In this document: piece after piece, positions 16,925-25,275 of the stretch
Layout: each line of letters starts with the position of its first letter
Numbering within the stretch: the first letter of the stretch is position 1
Source: DASQPR01 sp963836775
Lineage (GTDB): Bacteria; Actinomycetota; Actinomycetes; Mycobacteriales; Micromonosporaceae
Assembly (NCBI GenBank): GCA_963836775.1
Contig: CAWIKR010000003.1
Location: forward strand, 2,852,001 to 2,916,000
Direction of reading: 5' to 3'
Length of the DNA stretch: 64,000 bases
Program-made: the position numbers and the translations under genes
Notes under the pieces: generated by a model
What the model was told of the DNA's origin: nothing
The model's database searches: none
Seen by the model: only the letters and a program-made list of their open reading frames with translations

Positions 16925-19105
16925 TCAGGGATTGGGCGTCTCCGAGGCGAGGACTCCACGCCGGTGAAGCTTTCGCCAGCCCAGCTCACGACCGGCGACA
17001 GCGGTCGCGGCGGAACGCACCAGGACGCCGTACATGATCTGGCGGTAAAAGAACTGTTGCAGTGGCAGCGCCCACAGCGGGCGCAGCGGCTCCCGATCCA
17101 GCCGGAACGCCAGGATCGCGGTGATCGTCTGCAGCACCAGAACGCCGACCCACGCCGCCAGCGTGACCCAGCGGTTCAGGAACACCACGCCGAACACCGT
17201 AAGCACGTCCATCACCGGCGCGAACATCGGCAATATCACGGTGAACAGGCCGATCAGCGGCAGGCCGCGGCGACCGAAGCGACCCGACGGACCGCGTTCC
17301 ACCATGGCCCGGCGGTGCTTCCACAGCGCCTGGATGGTGCCGTAGCTCCACCGATATCGCTGCTGCGTGAGCTGGCGCAACGTGTCTGGCGCTTCGGTTC
17401 GGGCGACCGCGGTCTCCTGATAGACCACACGGCGGCCGTGTCGCAAGATCGCCATCGTCAGGTCGGTATCCTCGGCCAAGGTGTCGACATTGAGGCCGCC
17501 GACTTCGATCAGCGCCTGGCGGCGGAAGGCCCCGAGCGCCCCCGGAATCGTCGGAATGCAGCCCAACGCGTCATAGAGGCGCCGATCAAGACTGAAGCCG
17601 ATCACGTATTCGATGTGCTGCCAGCGCGCGATCAACCGGCCCCGGTTGCCGACCTTGACGTTTCCGGCAACGGCGCCGATGGTCGGCGACCCGAACGGCT
17701 GCACCAGCTCGTGGATGGCATTCGGCGCCAGCACCGTGTCGGCGTCGACCATCACGATCAGGTCATGCCGGGCCAGCGCCACGCCGGTGTTGAGGGCCGA
17801 TGCCTTGCCGCCGGACGGCTTGCGGACCAGCCGGACGTTGGTCAGGCCGAGGGCCTCGACCGCCGCGGCGGTGCCGTCAGTCGACTCGTCGTCGACCACG
17901 ATCACCTCGACGTCGGGATGCGTCGACGCCGCCAATGACCGCACCGTCGCGGCAATCGTCGTCTCCTCATTGAACGCGGGCACGATCACCGACACCGGCT
18001 CGGTCACCGGTGGACCCCAGGACCAGGTCGGCGCGCGTCGCCGGCGAGCCTGCCGGACCGCCACACCGAAGAGCAGCAGCGTCCGCACGAGGGTGAGAGC
18101 GCCGACGATCACCAAGATCCACCACATCAGCCGCGTCAACCCATCGGCCGCCGCGACGGTCCAGAGCAGTGCTCGTCCGCGCCACCGGTCGGCGCTGCCG
18201 GCCGCGACATTGCCGGGTGAGCTGACCTGTGACGACACCGCCTCGGACACGGTGGTGAATCGATAACCCCGCTGCTGCATCGCCGGGATGTACTGCTCCA
18301 GCGCCGAGACTGTCTGCGATCGATCGCCACCCGCGTCGTGCATCAGGACGACCGCGCCGGCATCCCCGTCCGGCTCGGCCTTCGACAGGATTGCTGGTAC
18401 GCCGGGCCGGGCCCAGTCGTCGCTGTCCAGGTTCTCCAGGACGATCAGATAGCCGTCGGCACCGATCTGCCGCATCACCTGCCAGTCGGCGTCGGTGACG
18501 GCGTTATTCGATGACGAATACGGCGGCCGCAGCAGCGACGTCTTCACACCGGTGGCGCCCGCGATCGCCAGTTGCGCCTGGCCGTACTCGGCGGTGCGCC
18601 GCCACTGCGGGATGGCGTCGAGCTCGGGATGGCTGAAGGTGTGGACGCCGATCTCGTTGCCGTCCTCGACGATCCGGCGGGCGATGTCCGGATGCCGCGC
18701 CACCTGGGCGCCGACAGTGAAGAAGGTGGCCGGTATGTGGAAACGTTCCAGCATGTCCAGGATTCGCGGCGTCCAGACCGGATCGGGCCCGTCGTCGAAG
18801 GTCAGCGCGATGGTGTGCGGCGGCGGCGCGAACGTGCGCGGGTGGGCGCCGGTGGCATCGATGACCGGAGAACCGCTTGCGACGGCGGCCGGGACCGCCG
18901 AGTTGGCGCCGTTGCGAGACGCCGAGTTGTCCGGAGCAAATGTCGCGCTCACGTAGGCCTCGACGAACAGCAATGCCCCGACCACGAGCAGGACCAGCAC
19001 TGTCATCACCCGGCGCGACCACCGGCCGACCGGATGGCGGACGCTGAGGACGCCGGTCGGCATCGGATCGGGCGGCGGCTGGTTCTGGCTCGTGTAAACC
19101 GTCAT
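16925..19105 (-). CDS. Bifunctional polysaccharide deacetylase / family 2 glycosyltransferase
   Basis: 726-residue membrane enzyme. One N-terminal helix (about 33-55), then an extracytoplasmic NodB deacetylase domain with metal residues in LTFDDGPD (Asp104/105), HTFSHP (His155, His159) and LLRPPY; a second helix near residue 330; then a cytoplasmic GT2 domain with IVVDDESTDGT, VDADT, AEDTDLT and the QQRYRW acceptor motif, and 3-4 C-terminal helices that would form an export channel as in processive synthases. The fusion would both polymerise and deacetylate an N-acetylated sugar polymer (PNAG- or chitin-oligomer-like, inferred). Start ATG at 19105 overlaps the upstream TGA (ATGA), which rules against a TTG at 19114. 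Confidence 0.9.
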   Translation of the reverse strand: MTVYTSQNQPPPDPMPTGVLSVRHPVGRWSRRVMTVLVLLVVGALLFVEAYVSATFAPDNSASRNGANSAVPAAVASGSPVIDATGAHPRTFAPPPHTIALTFDDGPDPVWTPRILDMLERFHIPATFFTVGAQVARHPDIARRIVEDGNEIGVHTFSHPELDAIPQWRRTAEYGQAQLAIAGATGVKTSLLRPPYSSSNNAVTDADWQVMRQIGADGYLIVLENLDSDDWARPGVPAILSKAEPDGDAGAVVLMHDAGGDRSQTVSALEQYIPAMQQRGYRFTTVSEAVSSQVSSPGNVAAGSADRWRGRALLWTVAAADGLTRLMWWILVIVGALTLVRTLLLFGVAVRQARRRRAPTWSWGPPVTEPVSVIVPAFNEETTIAATVRSLAASTHPDVEVIVVDDESTDGTAAAVEALGLTNVRLVRKPSGGKASALNTGVALARHDLIVMVDADTVLAPNAIHELVQPFGSPTIGAVAGNVKVGNRGRLIARWQHIEYVIGFSLDRRLYDALGCIPTIPGALGAFRRQALIEVGGLNVDTLAEDTDLTMAILRHGRRVVYQETAVARTEAPDTLRQLTQQRYRWSYGTIQALWKHRRAMVERGPSGRFGRRGLPLIGLFTVILPMFAPVMDVLTVFGVVFLNRWVTLAAWVGVLVLQTITAILAFRLDREPLRPLWALPLQQFFYRQIMYGVLVRSAATAVAGRELGWRKLHRRGVLASETPNP

Positions 19106-19479
19106 CGGCGGCAACCGTGGTGGTTGCCGGTGCAGGTCGTCACGGGCGCCGGATGGACAGTGGCGGACAGGCTGAGCCAGCCGATCAGGGCCGCCGCCAC
19201 GACGACGAGCGCCGTCACGAACAGCACCAACCGGACCCGGCGTCGCCGCCGACCGGTCGCGTCGTGGAACACCGGCCGCGGTTTCGGCGGCGTCGCCATC
19301 ACGCTGGTCCGCATCGACGCCCCGGCCCGTCTCATCGGCTCAGCCGGTGCGGTTGGCCGGTCCGCCGTGGGACCGGCGACCACCGCCCGCCCGGTGCTGG
19401 GACGCCCCATGCTAGAACGCCGGATGTGTGCCTTATCGGCGGCCGGGCCGCTGACCTCGCCGTTCACGTCCACATCCAC
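19102..19479 (-). CDS. Small single-pass membrane protein coupled to the deacetylase-GT2
   Basis: 125 residues: a disordered, Ser/Pro/Arg-rich cytoplasmic part (1-80), one membrane helix (about 81-104, LVLFVTALVVVAAALIGWL), and a short outside tail with two cysteines (TTCTGNHHGC). It matches no family I know. Its stop overlaps the start of the deacetylase-GT2 gene by ATGA, so the two proteins are made together, and it may be a regulatory or assembly subunit of that synthase. The ATG at 19479 has GGAGG 10 nt upstream; an internal ATG at codon 24 is less likely. Confidence 0.7.
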   Translation of the reverse strand: MDVDVNGEVSGPAADKAHIRRSSMGRPSTGRAVVAGPTADRPTAPAEPMRRAGASMRTSVMATPPKPRPVFHDATGRRRRRVRLVLFVTALVVVAAALIGWLSLSATVHPAPVTTCTGNHHGCRR

Positions 19480-19806
19480 TCCAGACCTCCACGGTCGCCG
19501 TCAGCACGGAAGGGCGCCACCCGACCTCGCAGCGCCGGTTGATGTCGCCCCGTCTCGCCGCCCACGAGACCGGCGTCGCAACCTTGCGCCGGCACGGCGG
19601 CACTTCCAGAACGAATATCCGGATCGGGCCGGGGACTAACGTGAAACGGCTCACCATTCGGCAGCGGCCGCCATCACGATGGCGATGACACCCACTGGAC
19701 ATTGAGCCGAACGAAGATCATCGGCGTATGTTGACGGTGCAAGGACCTCACGGCCGAGCGATGTGCCCGGACCATGCTCGGCGCCGATCCCAGGAGAGTG
19801 CGAGAT
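19480..19806. other. Divergent intergenic region
   Basis: 327 bp between the small membrane protein gene and the PEBP gene. It must contain both promoters, but I see no pair good enough to call. The ribosome site CAGGAGAG before 19807 is clear. Confidence 0.35.
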
Positions 19807-20343
19807 ATGCCAAACGACCCGTTCGAGAGGATCCCGGACGTCGCGACGTTCACTCTGACCAGCAGCGATGCGGCCGACGGCCAGCCGTTCGCCGCGCCGC
19901 AGATGTCCGGCGCGTTCGGGGTGCCCGGCGGCGAAGATGCCTCACCGCAGCTGAGCTGGTCCGGTGCCCCAGCTGGCACCAAGAGCTTTGCCATCACCAT
20001 GTATGACCCGGATGCCCCGACCCAGTCCGGCTTCTGGCACTGGGCCGTCGCCGACATCCCCGCCGACGTCACCGAGCTGCCCACCGGTGCCGGCACCGCC
20101 GACGGTTCCCGGCTGCCCGCCGGGGCGTACCAGCTGAGGAACGACGGCGGCGCGGCGCAATACATCGGCGCGGCGCCCCCGGCGGGTCATGGTCAGCACC
20201 GCTACTTCATCACCGTGCACGCGCTGGATGTCGACAAGATCGGCGTGGGTCCCGACGCCAGCCCGGCGAACCTCGGCTTCAACATCTTCAGTCACTCCAT
20301 CGGGCGGGCCACCATCGTGCCCACCGCCGAGATCGCCGGGTAG
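19807..20343 (+). CDS. YbhB/YbcL-type phosphatidylethanolamine-binding protein
   Basis: 178-residue cytoplasmic protein of the PEBP/Raf-kinase-inhibitor-like family. Ligand-pocket motifs are MYDPDAPTQSGFWHW (residues about 65-79) and PAGHGQHRYFITVHALD. The start ATG at 19807 follows CAGGAGAGTGCGAGAT. Bacterial members bind small anionic ligands; the physiological role is unknown. It is a single gene ending in a terminator shared with the convergent ChrA gene. Confidence 0.92.
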   Translation: MPNDPFERIPDVATFTLTSSDAADGQPFAAPQMSGAFGVPGGEDASPQLSWSGAPAGTKSFAITMYDPDAPTQSGFWHWAVADIPADVTELPTGAGTADGSRLPAGAYQLRNDGGAAQYIGAAPPAGHGQHRYFITVHALDVDKIGVGPDASPANLGFNIFSHSIGRATIVPTAEIAG

Positions 20344-20368
20344 CCGCGACCCGAACTCAGGCAGCCGA

Positions 20369-20399
20369 GGTCACCCACGACGCGTCGCCGTGGGTGACC
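20369..20399. terminator. Bidirectional terminator between PEBP and ChrA genes
   Basis: Perfect 11-bp stem, GGTCACCCACG (20369-20379) with CGTGGGTGACC (20389-20399), loop of 9 nt, placed between two convergent stop codons. Confidence 0.7.
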
Positions 20400-20407
20400 C
20401 GGCCGGG

Positions 20408-21544
20408 TCAACCCACTGGCCAGCCCAGCGCCGCCGCGACCACGCCCAAGCAGGCGGCGCCGATCAGCGCACTCACGACGCCGCGGCGCAGGGCCAGCAG
20501 CCAAACTGCCGCCAGGGCCAGCACCGGCACCTGCCACAGGTGAGTCAGCGACCCACCCAGGACGACCGCGGATCCGGCGATCGCTCCGATCGCGGCCGGA
20601 CCGGCGCCGGCGAGAAATGCCTGCACGGTCCGGTTGGCCCGGAGCCGATCGAAGTGCCGGGCGCCGCCGAGCACGAAGACGAACGACGGCGTGAACGCGA
20701 TCACCGCGGCCAGCACGCCGCCGATCAGCCCGGCCGCGGCGTAACCGACGACCGCCACGGTCTGCACGACCGGCCCGGGAGTGATCTGGCCCAGCGCGAC
20801 GGCGTAGAGGAACTGTCCGGCCGTCATCCAGTGATGACGGTCGACCGCGTCACCGCGCATCAACGGGATGATGACGAAGCCGCCGCCGTAGGAGAGCGCG
20901 CCAACCTTCAGCGCGGTCCAGGCCAGCGCCAGCCAGGTGCCGATGGCCGGCACCGCGAACGCGACCGCCGCAGCACCGCGCGGTCGCCAGCCGGCGGCGG
21001 CCGCCTCGACCAGACCGGCCGCGAGCAGGACCAGCACCAGCCACGGCCCGATCACGATGGCCGCCACGGCGCCCGCCACCGCGTACGCGATCCACCGGAT
21101 CCGCCCGGCCCGGTCGACTCCGGTGCGGCGCCAGCTCGGTGGGATCAGCCCGGCCGCCGCTTGCGCCGCGATCGCCGCGACCGCCGCGCCGGCACCGGCG
21201 GCGGCGCCCAGGACGAATTTCGACGGGTGGCCGGATAGCAGCAGCGCCGACAGCGCCAGGATCACGACCAGGCCGGGCAGGATAAAGCAGACGCCGCCGA
21301 CCAGGCCGCCGCGCCAGCCCCGCAGCCGCCAGGCGCAGAAGATCGCGAGCTGGGTGGAGGCCGGTCCGGGCAGCAGGTTCGCGGCCGCGATGCCGTCTTC
21401 GAACTCGGCATCGCTCATCCATCGCTGTTTCTGCACGCAGAGCGCCCGCAGCAACGCGATGTGGGCCGGCGGACCGCCGAACCCGGTCACTCCGATCCGC
21501 GACCACTCGCGTGCCACGGTCCGGAGCGCGATCTCAGGCTTCAT
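20408..21544 (-). CDS. chrA: Chromate ion transporter ChrA
   Basis: 378-residue membrane protein with both CHR half-domains of the long CHR family. The N-half has GFGGPPAHIALL and NLLPGPASTQLA; the C-half has SYGGGFVIIPLM and ALGQITPGPVVQT. The family exports chromate, probably by proton or sulfate exchange. The start is ATG at 21544 or the adjoining TTG at 21547, which lies 6 nt after a TAACCT -10-like box (21559-21554), so the message may be leaderless. It sits 17 bp after NamZ on the same strand, but a link to cell-wall recovery is unlikely. Confidence 0.9.
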   Translation of the reverse strand: MKPEIALRTVAREWSRIGVTGFGGPPAHIALLRALCVQKQRWMSDAEFEDGIAAANLLPGPASTQLAIFCAWRLRGWRGGLVGGVCFILPGLVVILALSALLLSGHPSKFVLGAAAGAGAAVAAIAAQAAAGLIPPSWRRTGVDRAGRIRWIAYAVAGAVAAIVIGPWLVLVLLAAGLVEAAAAGWRPRGAAAVAFAVPAIGTWLALAWTALKVGALSYGGGFVIIPLMRGDAVDRHHWMTAGQFLYAVALGQITPGPVVQTVAVVGYAAAGLIGGVLAAVIAFTPSFVFVLGGARHFDRLRANRTVQAFLAGAGPAAIGAIAGSAVVLGGSLTHLWQVPVLALAAVWLLALRRGVVSALIGAACLGVVAAALGWPVG

Positions 21545-21553
21545 CAAGCGTGC

Positions 21554-21559
21554 AGGTTA
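21554..21559 (-). promoter_or_regulatory. -10 box of a leaderless chrA transcript
   Basis: Minus strand TAACCT, 6 nt before the TTG at 21547 and 9 nt before the ATG at 21544, within the 17-bp gap after the NamZ stop. No -35 match was noted. Confidence 0.3.
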
Positions 21560-21561
21560 GT

Positions 21562-22680
21562 TCAATACAGAAGGTACGCATCCCGGGCGGCACCGAATCG
21601 GCTCAGATCGGACTGCCAGGAGCCGGTGATGTCGGCAGCTGCGGCGCCGGTGGCCAGAGCGTTGCGCAGTTCGTCGGATCCGGCCAGCTTGTCAAAGGTC
21701 GGCCCGAAGGTGACCTGGCCGGGATAGAGGCGCAGGGCCGTGGTCAGCATCGCGATGCCGGCGCCGATCGGATCGAAGGCCCGCGGATCTGTGACGTGCA
21801 GAGTCACTCCACGCAGATGCTCGCCGGTGTAGTCGTTGAATGCCGGAATGAAGTCGGTGTCCCGGAAGCCGACGCCGGGGAGTTCGGCGGCGCGCAAGGT
21901 GGCGGCGAACCGGCCGTCCATCCACGGGGAGCCGATGGTCAGGAACGGCGTCGTGGTCCCGCGTCCGACCGAGATGTTGGTGCCTTCGAAGAGGCAGGTG
22001 CCGGGGTATGCGTACGCCGCCTCGGCGGTCGGCAGGTTCGGCGACGGTGGCACCCAGGGCAGTCCGGTGTCGCCGAACAGGTCTGCACGGCTCCAGCCGG
22101 TCATCGGGATCACGTCCGGGCGCCGGGCGCCGAGCCGGTCCGCGAACAATCCGGCCAGTTCCCCCATCGTGAGCCCGTGCCGGATCGGCAGCTCGGCCCG
22201 GCCGACGAACGAGGCGTAGCCCGGCCGGAGCATCGGACCACCGATCGCGACGCCGCCGACCGGGTTCGGCCGGTCCAGCACCACCACGCGTACGCCGGCC
22301 TGCTCAGCAGCGGCGATCGCGTCGAAGAGCGTCGACTCATAGGTGAAGAATCGGACGCCGACGTGCTGCAGATCGACCAGGAGGACGTCGATGTCGGCGA
22401 CGCCGAAGGCGGCGGCGAGTTGCTCGGCCGACATCCCGTAGGTGTCATGGATCGGCAGGCCGGTCGCCTCGTCGATGGCCGCCGATTCGGAGAACCCGGC
22501 CTGGGCGGTGCCACGCAAACCGTGTTCGGCGCCGAATCCGGCGACCACCGGCTGGCCGGCGTCGATCAGCGCGTCCAGATCCAGGGTGAGATCCGGCAGC
22601 ACTGCGGCTGGATGGGTAAGGACCCCGACGCGCTTGCCAACCGGCTCCGCGCCGAGCACTCCGCAGACTCCAAGTTGCAT
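21562..22680 (-). CDS. namZ: NamZ-like exo-beta-N-acetylmuramidase (DUF1343)
   Basis: 372-residue DUF1343 protein, the family of the Bacillus YbbC/NamZ enzyme that removes terminal MurNAc from peptidoglycan fragments. Recognisable segments are RVGVLTHPAAV, VAGFGAEHGLRG (family glutamate-histidine motif), VLLVDLQHVGVRFFTY, VVVLDRPNPVGG, YPGTCLFEGTNISVGRGT and PAFNDYTGEHLRG. No signal peptide is visible, so it would act in the cytoplasm on imported fragments, unlike secreted Bacillus NamZ. The ATG overlaps the TGA of the acetyltransferase (TGATG), so the two are coupled. A longer in-frame extension upstream is only antisense overlap with that gene. Confidence 0.88.
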   Translation of the reverse strand: MQLGVCGVLGAEPVGKRVGVLTHPAAVLPDLTLDLDALIDAGQPVVAGFGAEHGLRGTAQAGFSESAAIDEATGLPIHDTYGMSAEQLAAAFGVADIDVLLVDLQHVGVRFFTYESTLFDAIAAAEQAGVRVVVLDRPNPVGGVAIGGPMLRPGYASFVGRAELPIRHGLTMGELAGLFADRLGARRPDVIPMTGWSRADLFGDTGLPWVPPSPNLPTAEAAYAYPGTCLFEGTNISVGRGTTTPFLTIGSPWMDGRFAATLRAAELPGVGFRDTDFIPAFNDYTGEHLRGVTLHVTDPRAFDPIGAGIAMLTTALRLYPGQVTFGPTFDKLAGSDELRNALATGAAAADITGSWQSDLSRFGAARDAYLLY

Positions 22681-23576
22681 CACACGTCCTTCCGGTAGAT
22701 CCAGAAACTCCGGGTCAGCTCGGCGCCGACCATGCGGGCATAGAACGGGTAGGGCCCGACCCAGGCGATCTCCGCGGTCCGGATGCCGGCGTCCCGCATG
22801 TCGGCCAGGCAGCGGCGCAGCAACACCGCACCGATGCCGTTGCCGCGCTCCGATTCGTCGGTGCCCATCGGGCCGAACCACGCGGTGCGGTTGACGCCGT
22901 GGCAGGCGAATCCCACGTAGTCGCCGTCGCGCACCGCCACGTGAATCCGTGGCGTCGGGTAGGTCGCCGCCCGGGCCGCTTCCAGGTGCCAGGTGCCGCC
23001 CCAGCGGCGTACCCAGGGATCGAATTGCTCGGCCTCGTCGGACCGCAACCGGCGGACATGCACGCCGAGCCCGCGGAGCCGGGCCTCGTCGGCGGCCGTG
23101 TCCAGCGGCGCGCGCAGCAGATCGACGGTCATGTTGAGGCCGTCGCGGACGCGCTGATAGCCGCGCGACTCGGCAAGGCAAATCGCGGGTGTGTAGCGCA
23201 TGTCGATCCCGGGCCATGCGAACGTCGGCGTGTTCCCGCCGATGAGCAGGGCATTCGCGGCGGCAGCGCGGAGACCCGCCTCGATGCCGCCGAGCAGAGC
23301 AGCGCCGTGGCCCTGACCCTGATCCGCCGGTGCGACCGCGATCAGATCGACGTGCCCGGAGCCCACGCCGGCCCGGATCGAGCCGAGGGCCACGCCGATC
23401 GGGCCGGCGCCCGAATCGGCGACCAGCCGCAAGTCCGCCGGCACCGAGTCCCAAAGCAGCGCCAGGAGCGCGGGCGCGTCGTCGTCGAAGCCGAGCGCGG
23501 CCGGGAGCCAGGACGCCACCGTAGCTAGATCCGCTGGTTCAGCCGTGCGCACGGTCGCGGTCCGAGCGTCAGTCAT
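22680..23576 (-). CDS. Tandem-domain GNAT N-acetyltransferase
   Basis: 298 residues with two GNAT folds: N-terminal (about 8-140, acetyl-CoA loop region APADQGQGHGAALL) and C-terminal (about 165-295, loop ESERGNGIGAVLLRR). The start is ATG 23576 with GAAGGAAA 8 nt upstream. It is co-translated with NamZ, which suggests a substrate tied to amino-sugar or muropeptide handling, for example re-acetylation of a glucosamine or detoxification (inference). It is divergent from the AmiE-like hydrolase with only 58 bp between start codons. Confidence 0.85.
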   Translation of the reverse strand: MTDARTATVRTAEPADLATVASWLPAALGFDDDAPALLALLWDSVPADLRLVADSGAGPIGVALGSIRAGVGSGHVDLIAVAPADQGQGHGAALLGGIEAGLRAAAANALLIGGNTPTFAWPGIDMRYTPAICLAESRGYQRVRDGLNMTVDLLRAPLDTAADEARLRGLGVHVRRLRSDEAEQFDPWVRRWGGTWHLEAARAATYPTPRIHVAVRDGDYVGFACHGVNRTAWFGPMGTDESERGNGIGAVLLRRCLADMRDAGIRTAEIAWVGPYPFYARMVGAELTRSFWIYRKDV

Positions 23577-23617
23577 GAATATTTCCTTCAGTGGGGGTAG
23601 CCAGATAGTAGCTAACC

Positions 23618-23628
23618 TACAGTAGGGT
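23618..23628 (+). promoter_or_regulatory. -10 region of a leaderless serine hydrolase transcript
   Basis: Overlapping boxes TACAGT (23618-23623) and TAGGGT (23623-23628); the second is exactly 6 nt before the ATG at 23635. No ribosome site precedes that ATG. A TACTAT box on the other strand (23610-23605) can serve the divergent GNAT gene. Confidence 0.4.
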
Positions 23629-23634
23629 CGAGCC

Positions 23635-24666
23635 ATGCTGGGTGCCCGCGACCTGATCGATTCCGCCATCGCCAACGGGCGCCCACCAGGCGCGGTCCTG
23701 GTCACGGGCCGGGCCGGCGACGTCGACCAGACCTACGCGACCGGATGCCTCGCCACCGGCGGCGCACCGGTCACCACGGATTCCGTTTTCGATCTGGCGT
23801 CGCTGACGAAGGTGCTGGCGACGCTGCCGAGCATCCTACGGCTGGCCGATGACCAGGCCCTGGACTTCGACGATCCGGTGGTGCGCTACCTGCCCGGCTT
23901 CGGCGGCGGCGTACGCGACACGGTCACGATCCGGCAGCTGCTGAGCCATACCTCCGGCCTCCCGGACGGTTACGCGTTCTACGAGCTGGACACCGACAGC
24001 CAGCAGCGCTGGAAAGCGGTGCCGCAGGTGCCACTGGTGGCCGCCCCGGGATCGGCGATGGTCTACTCCGACATCGGCTTCCTGCTGCTCGGCATGATCG
24101 TCGAAGAGATCACCGGAGTCGGCCTGGACAGCGCCGCCCACGCGCTGGTGTTCGGACCGCTGGGCATGACCGAGACCCGGTTCCGGCCGCCCGACGAGTG
24201 GCTGCCACGGTGCGCGGCCACTGAGCCCGATGCCCGCGGCGTCGCGAAGGTCGGTGTGGTGCACGACGAGAACGCCGAGTCGCTCGGCGGCGTCGCCGGG
24301 CATGCGGGCCTGTTCAGCACCGGCCCGGACGTCGCGCGATACCTCGCCGCGTGGTGCGAGCCGACGATCAACGGACTGGTCCGGCCGGAGATTCGGGTCG
24401 AGGCGCTGCGATGCCAGACCGACCACCTGCCGGCCCGGCGCGGTCTGGGCTGGACGCTGCGCGGTGACCGCTGGGACCACATGGGCCGGGACTGGCCATG
24501 GACGGCGGTAGGACATACCGGATTTACCGGCACCAGCACGGCTCTGGATCCGGCATCGGGCCACTGGGCCGTTCTGCTCACCAACGAGGTGCACCTGGGC
24601 CGGGACGCCCGGATCATCGTGGCTCTGCGGCGCGAGCTGCACGACGCGCTCGCAGCCGACTTCTGA
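23635..24666 (+). CDS. AmiE-like serine hydrolase (beta-lactamase fold, class C type)
   Basis: 343 residues without signal peptide, hence cytoplasmic. Active-site motifs are SLTK (Ser-x-x-Lys, about residues 56-59), YSD in place of YxN, and HTGFTG in place of KTG near the C-terminus, with LLSHTSGLPDGY and GGVAGHAGLFST typical of the esterase/amidase branch. In Bacillus ybb loci a protein of this fold (YbbE/AmiE) sits beside NamZ and removes stem peptides from MurNAc. The same pairing here, plus AnmK downstream, supports an N-acetylmuramoyl amide hydrolase role (inference). Confidence 0.82.
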   Translation: MLGARDLIDSAIANGRPPGAVLVTGRAGDVDQTYATGCLATGGAPVTTDSVFDLASLTKVLATLPSILRLADDQALDFDDPVVRYLPGFGGGVRDTVTIRQLLSHTSGLPDGYAFYELDTDSQQRWKAVPQVPLVAAPGSAMVYSDIGFLLLGMIVEEITGVGLDSAAHALVFGPLGMTETRFRPPDEWLPRCAATEPDARGVAKVGVVHDENAESLGGVAGHAGLFSTGPDVARYLAAWCEPTINGLVRPEIRVEALRCQTDHLPARRGLGWTLRGDRWDHMGRDWPWTAVGHTGFTGTSTALDPASGHWAVLLTNEVHLGRDARIIVALRRELHDALAADF

Positions 24667-24766
24667 GCCGACACCCTCGCTGCGCGGCCGGGGATGGCGC
24701 GGGTCGGCCCGGGTCGTCGGGTCTGCCCGGGTTAAGCGAGTCCGTCATGTTTGCCGGGTTATCCGG

Positions 24767-24822
24767 GTTTATCGGGTTATCGCTGCTACGGCGGTCGGCG
24801 TAGCAGCGATAACCCGATAAAC
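24767..24822. repeat. Perfect inverted repeat, 24-bp arms, 8-nt loop
   Basis: Arms 24767-24790 and 24799-24822 are exact complements; loop GCGGTCGG. The arms contain TTATCGCTGCTACG and end in GTTTATCGGG. It is longer and more perfect than the other terminators here and contains AT-rich steps, so it could be a strong terminator for the hydrolase gene, a protein-binding palindrome, or a small mobile repeat. Confidence 0.75.
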
Positions 24823-24844
24823 GTGCGATCAAGATCCGCCCGGC

Positions 24845-24912
24845 CGCTGCCCCGTGCTGTCCGCTGGCCCCTGCTGTCCGCTGCTGTCCGCTGGCCCGTG
24901 CTGGCCGCTGAC
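24845..24912. repeat. Degenerate tandem repeat of GCTGTCCGCTGGCCC-like units
   Basis: Four imperfect units, cores GCTGTCCGCTGGCCC, GCTGTCCGCT, GCTGTCCGCTGGCCC and GCTGGCCGCTGACC. Non-coding in either direction as far as can be seen. Confidence 0.55.
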
Positions 24913-25175
24913 CGGCGCGGCCACTGGCGCTGTGCCGGCCAAGGATCGTGGCGGGCCGCCGCAACGTCGTGACCCGCAACGGCCGAGCGCCGACGGCGGA
25001 ATTTCGCGACCCTCGGCCCCAGCACCGGCCGGGCCGCTCCTGGCCGCGCGGCGCTCGGAGATCGCCTCTACCAGGGCCGATATCCCACTTGCATCGCGTT
25101 CAGATGCCAGTTCGATGACGGGTATTGCAAGATCACGGCAAAAAGTTACAGGATGGGCTCGTTAGCCGTAAGTCA

Positions 25176-25205
25176 TTGACGAGGGCGTCCGGCACCACCT
25201 ACGGT
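25176..25205 (+). promoter_or_regulatory. Promoter of the ABC importer-AnmK operon
   Basis: TTGACG (25176-25181), 18-nt spacer, TACGGT (25200-25205), then about 65 nt of leader to the GGGGAGGA ribosome site. The leader repeats CCCGATAAAC from the upstream hairpin, a possible operator element. Confidence 0.5.
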
Positions 25206-25275
25206 CGCTGCGTTAACCGCTCCACAGCCCGATAAACACCAACCGCTCATCTCTAACCCCCTGGGGAGGACCCCG

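Larger units (their letters stand above)
24667..25275. other. 609-bp gap with hairpin and degenerate repeats
   Basis: No gene is visible. In order it holds a G-rich stretch with repeated GGGTT/GGGTC, a perfect 24-bp-stem hairpin (24767-24822), degenerate repeats of about 15 bp (24845-24912), a GC-rich stretch with nothing recognisable, and the promoter of the ABC importer (25176-25205). CCCGATAAAC occurs in the hairpin right arm (24813-24822) and again in the importer leader (25228-25237). Confidence 0.6.

Noticed and set aside
21562..23454. A 630-residue fused protein covering the acetyltransferase and NamZ region
   Set aside because: The N-terminal part is Arg/Gly-rich out-of-frame reading of the acetyltransferase gene; NamZ starts at the ATG at 22680.
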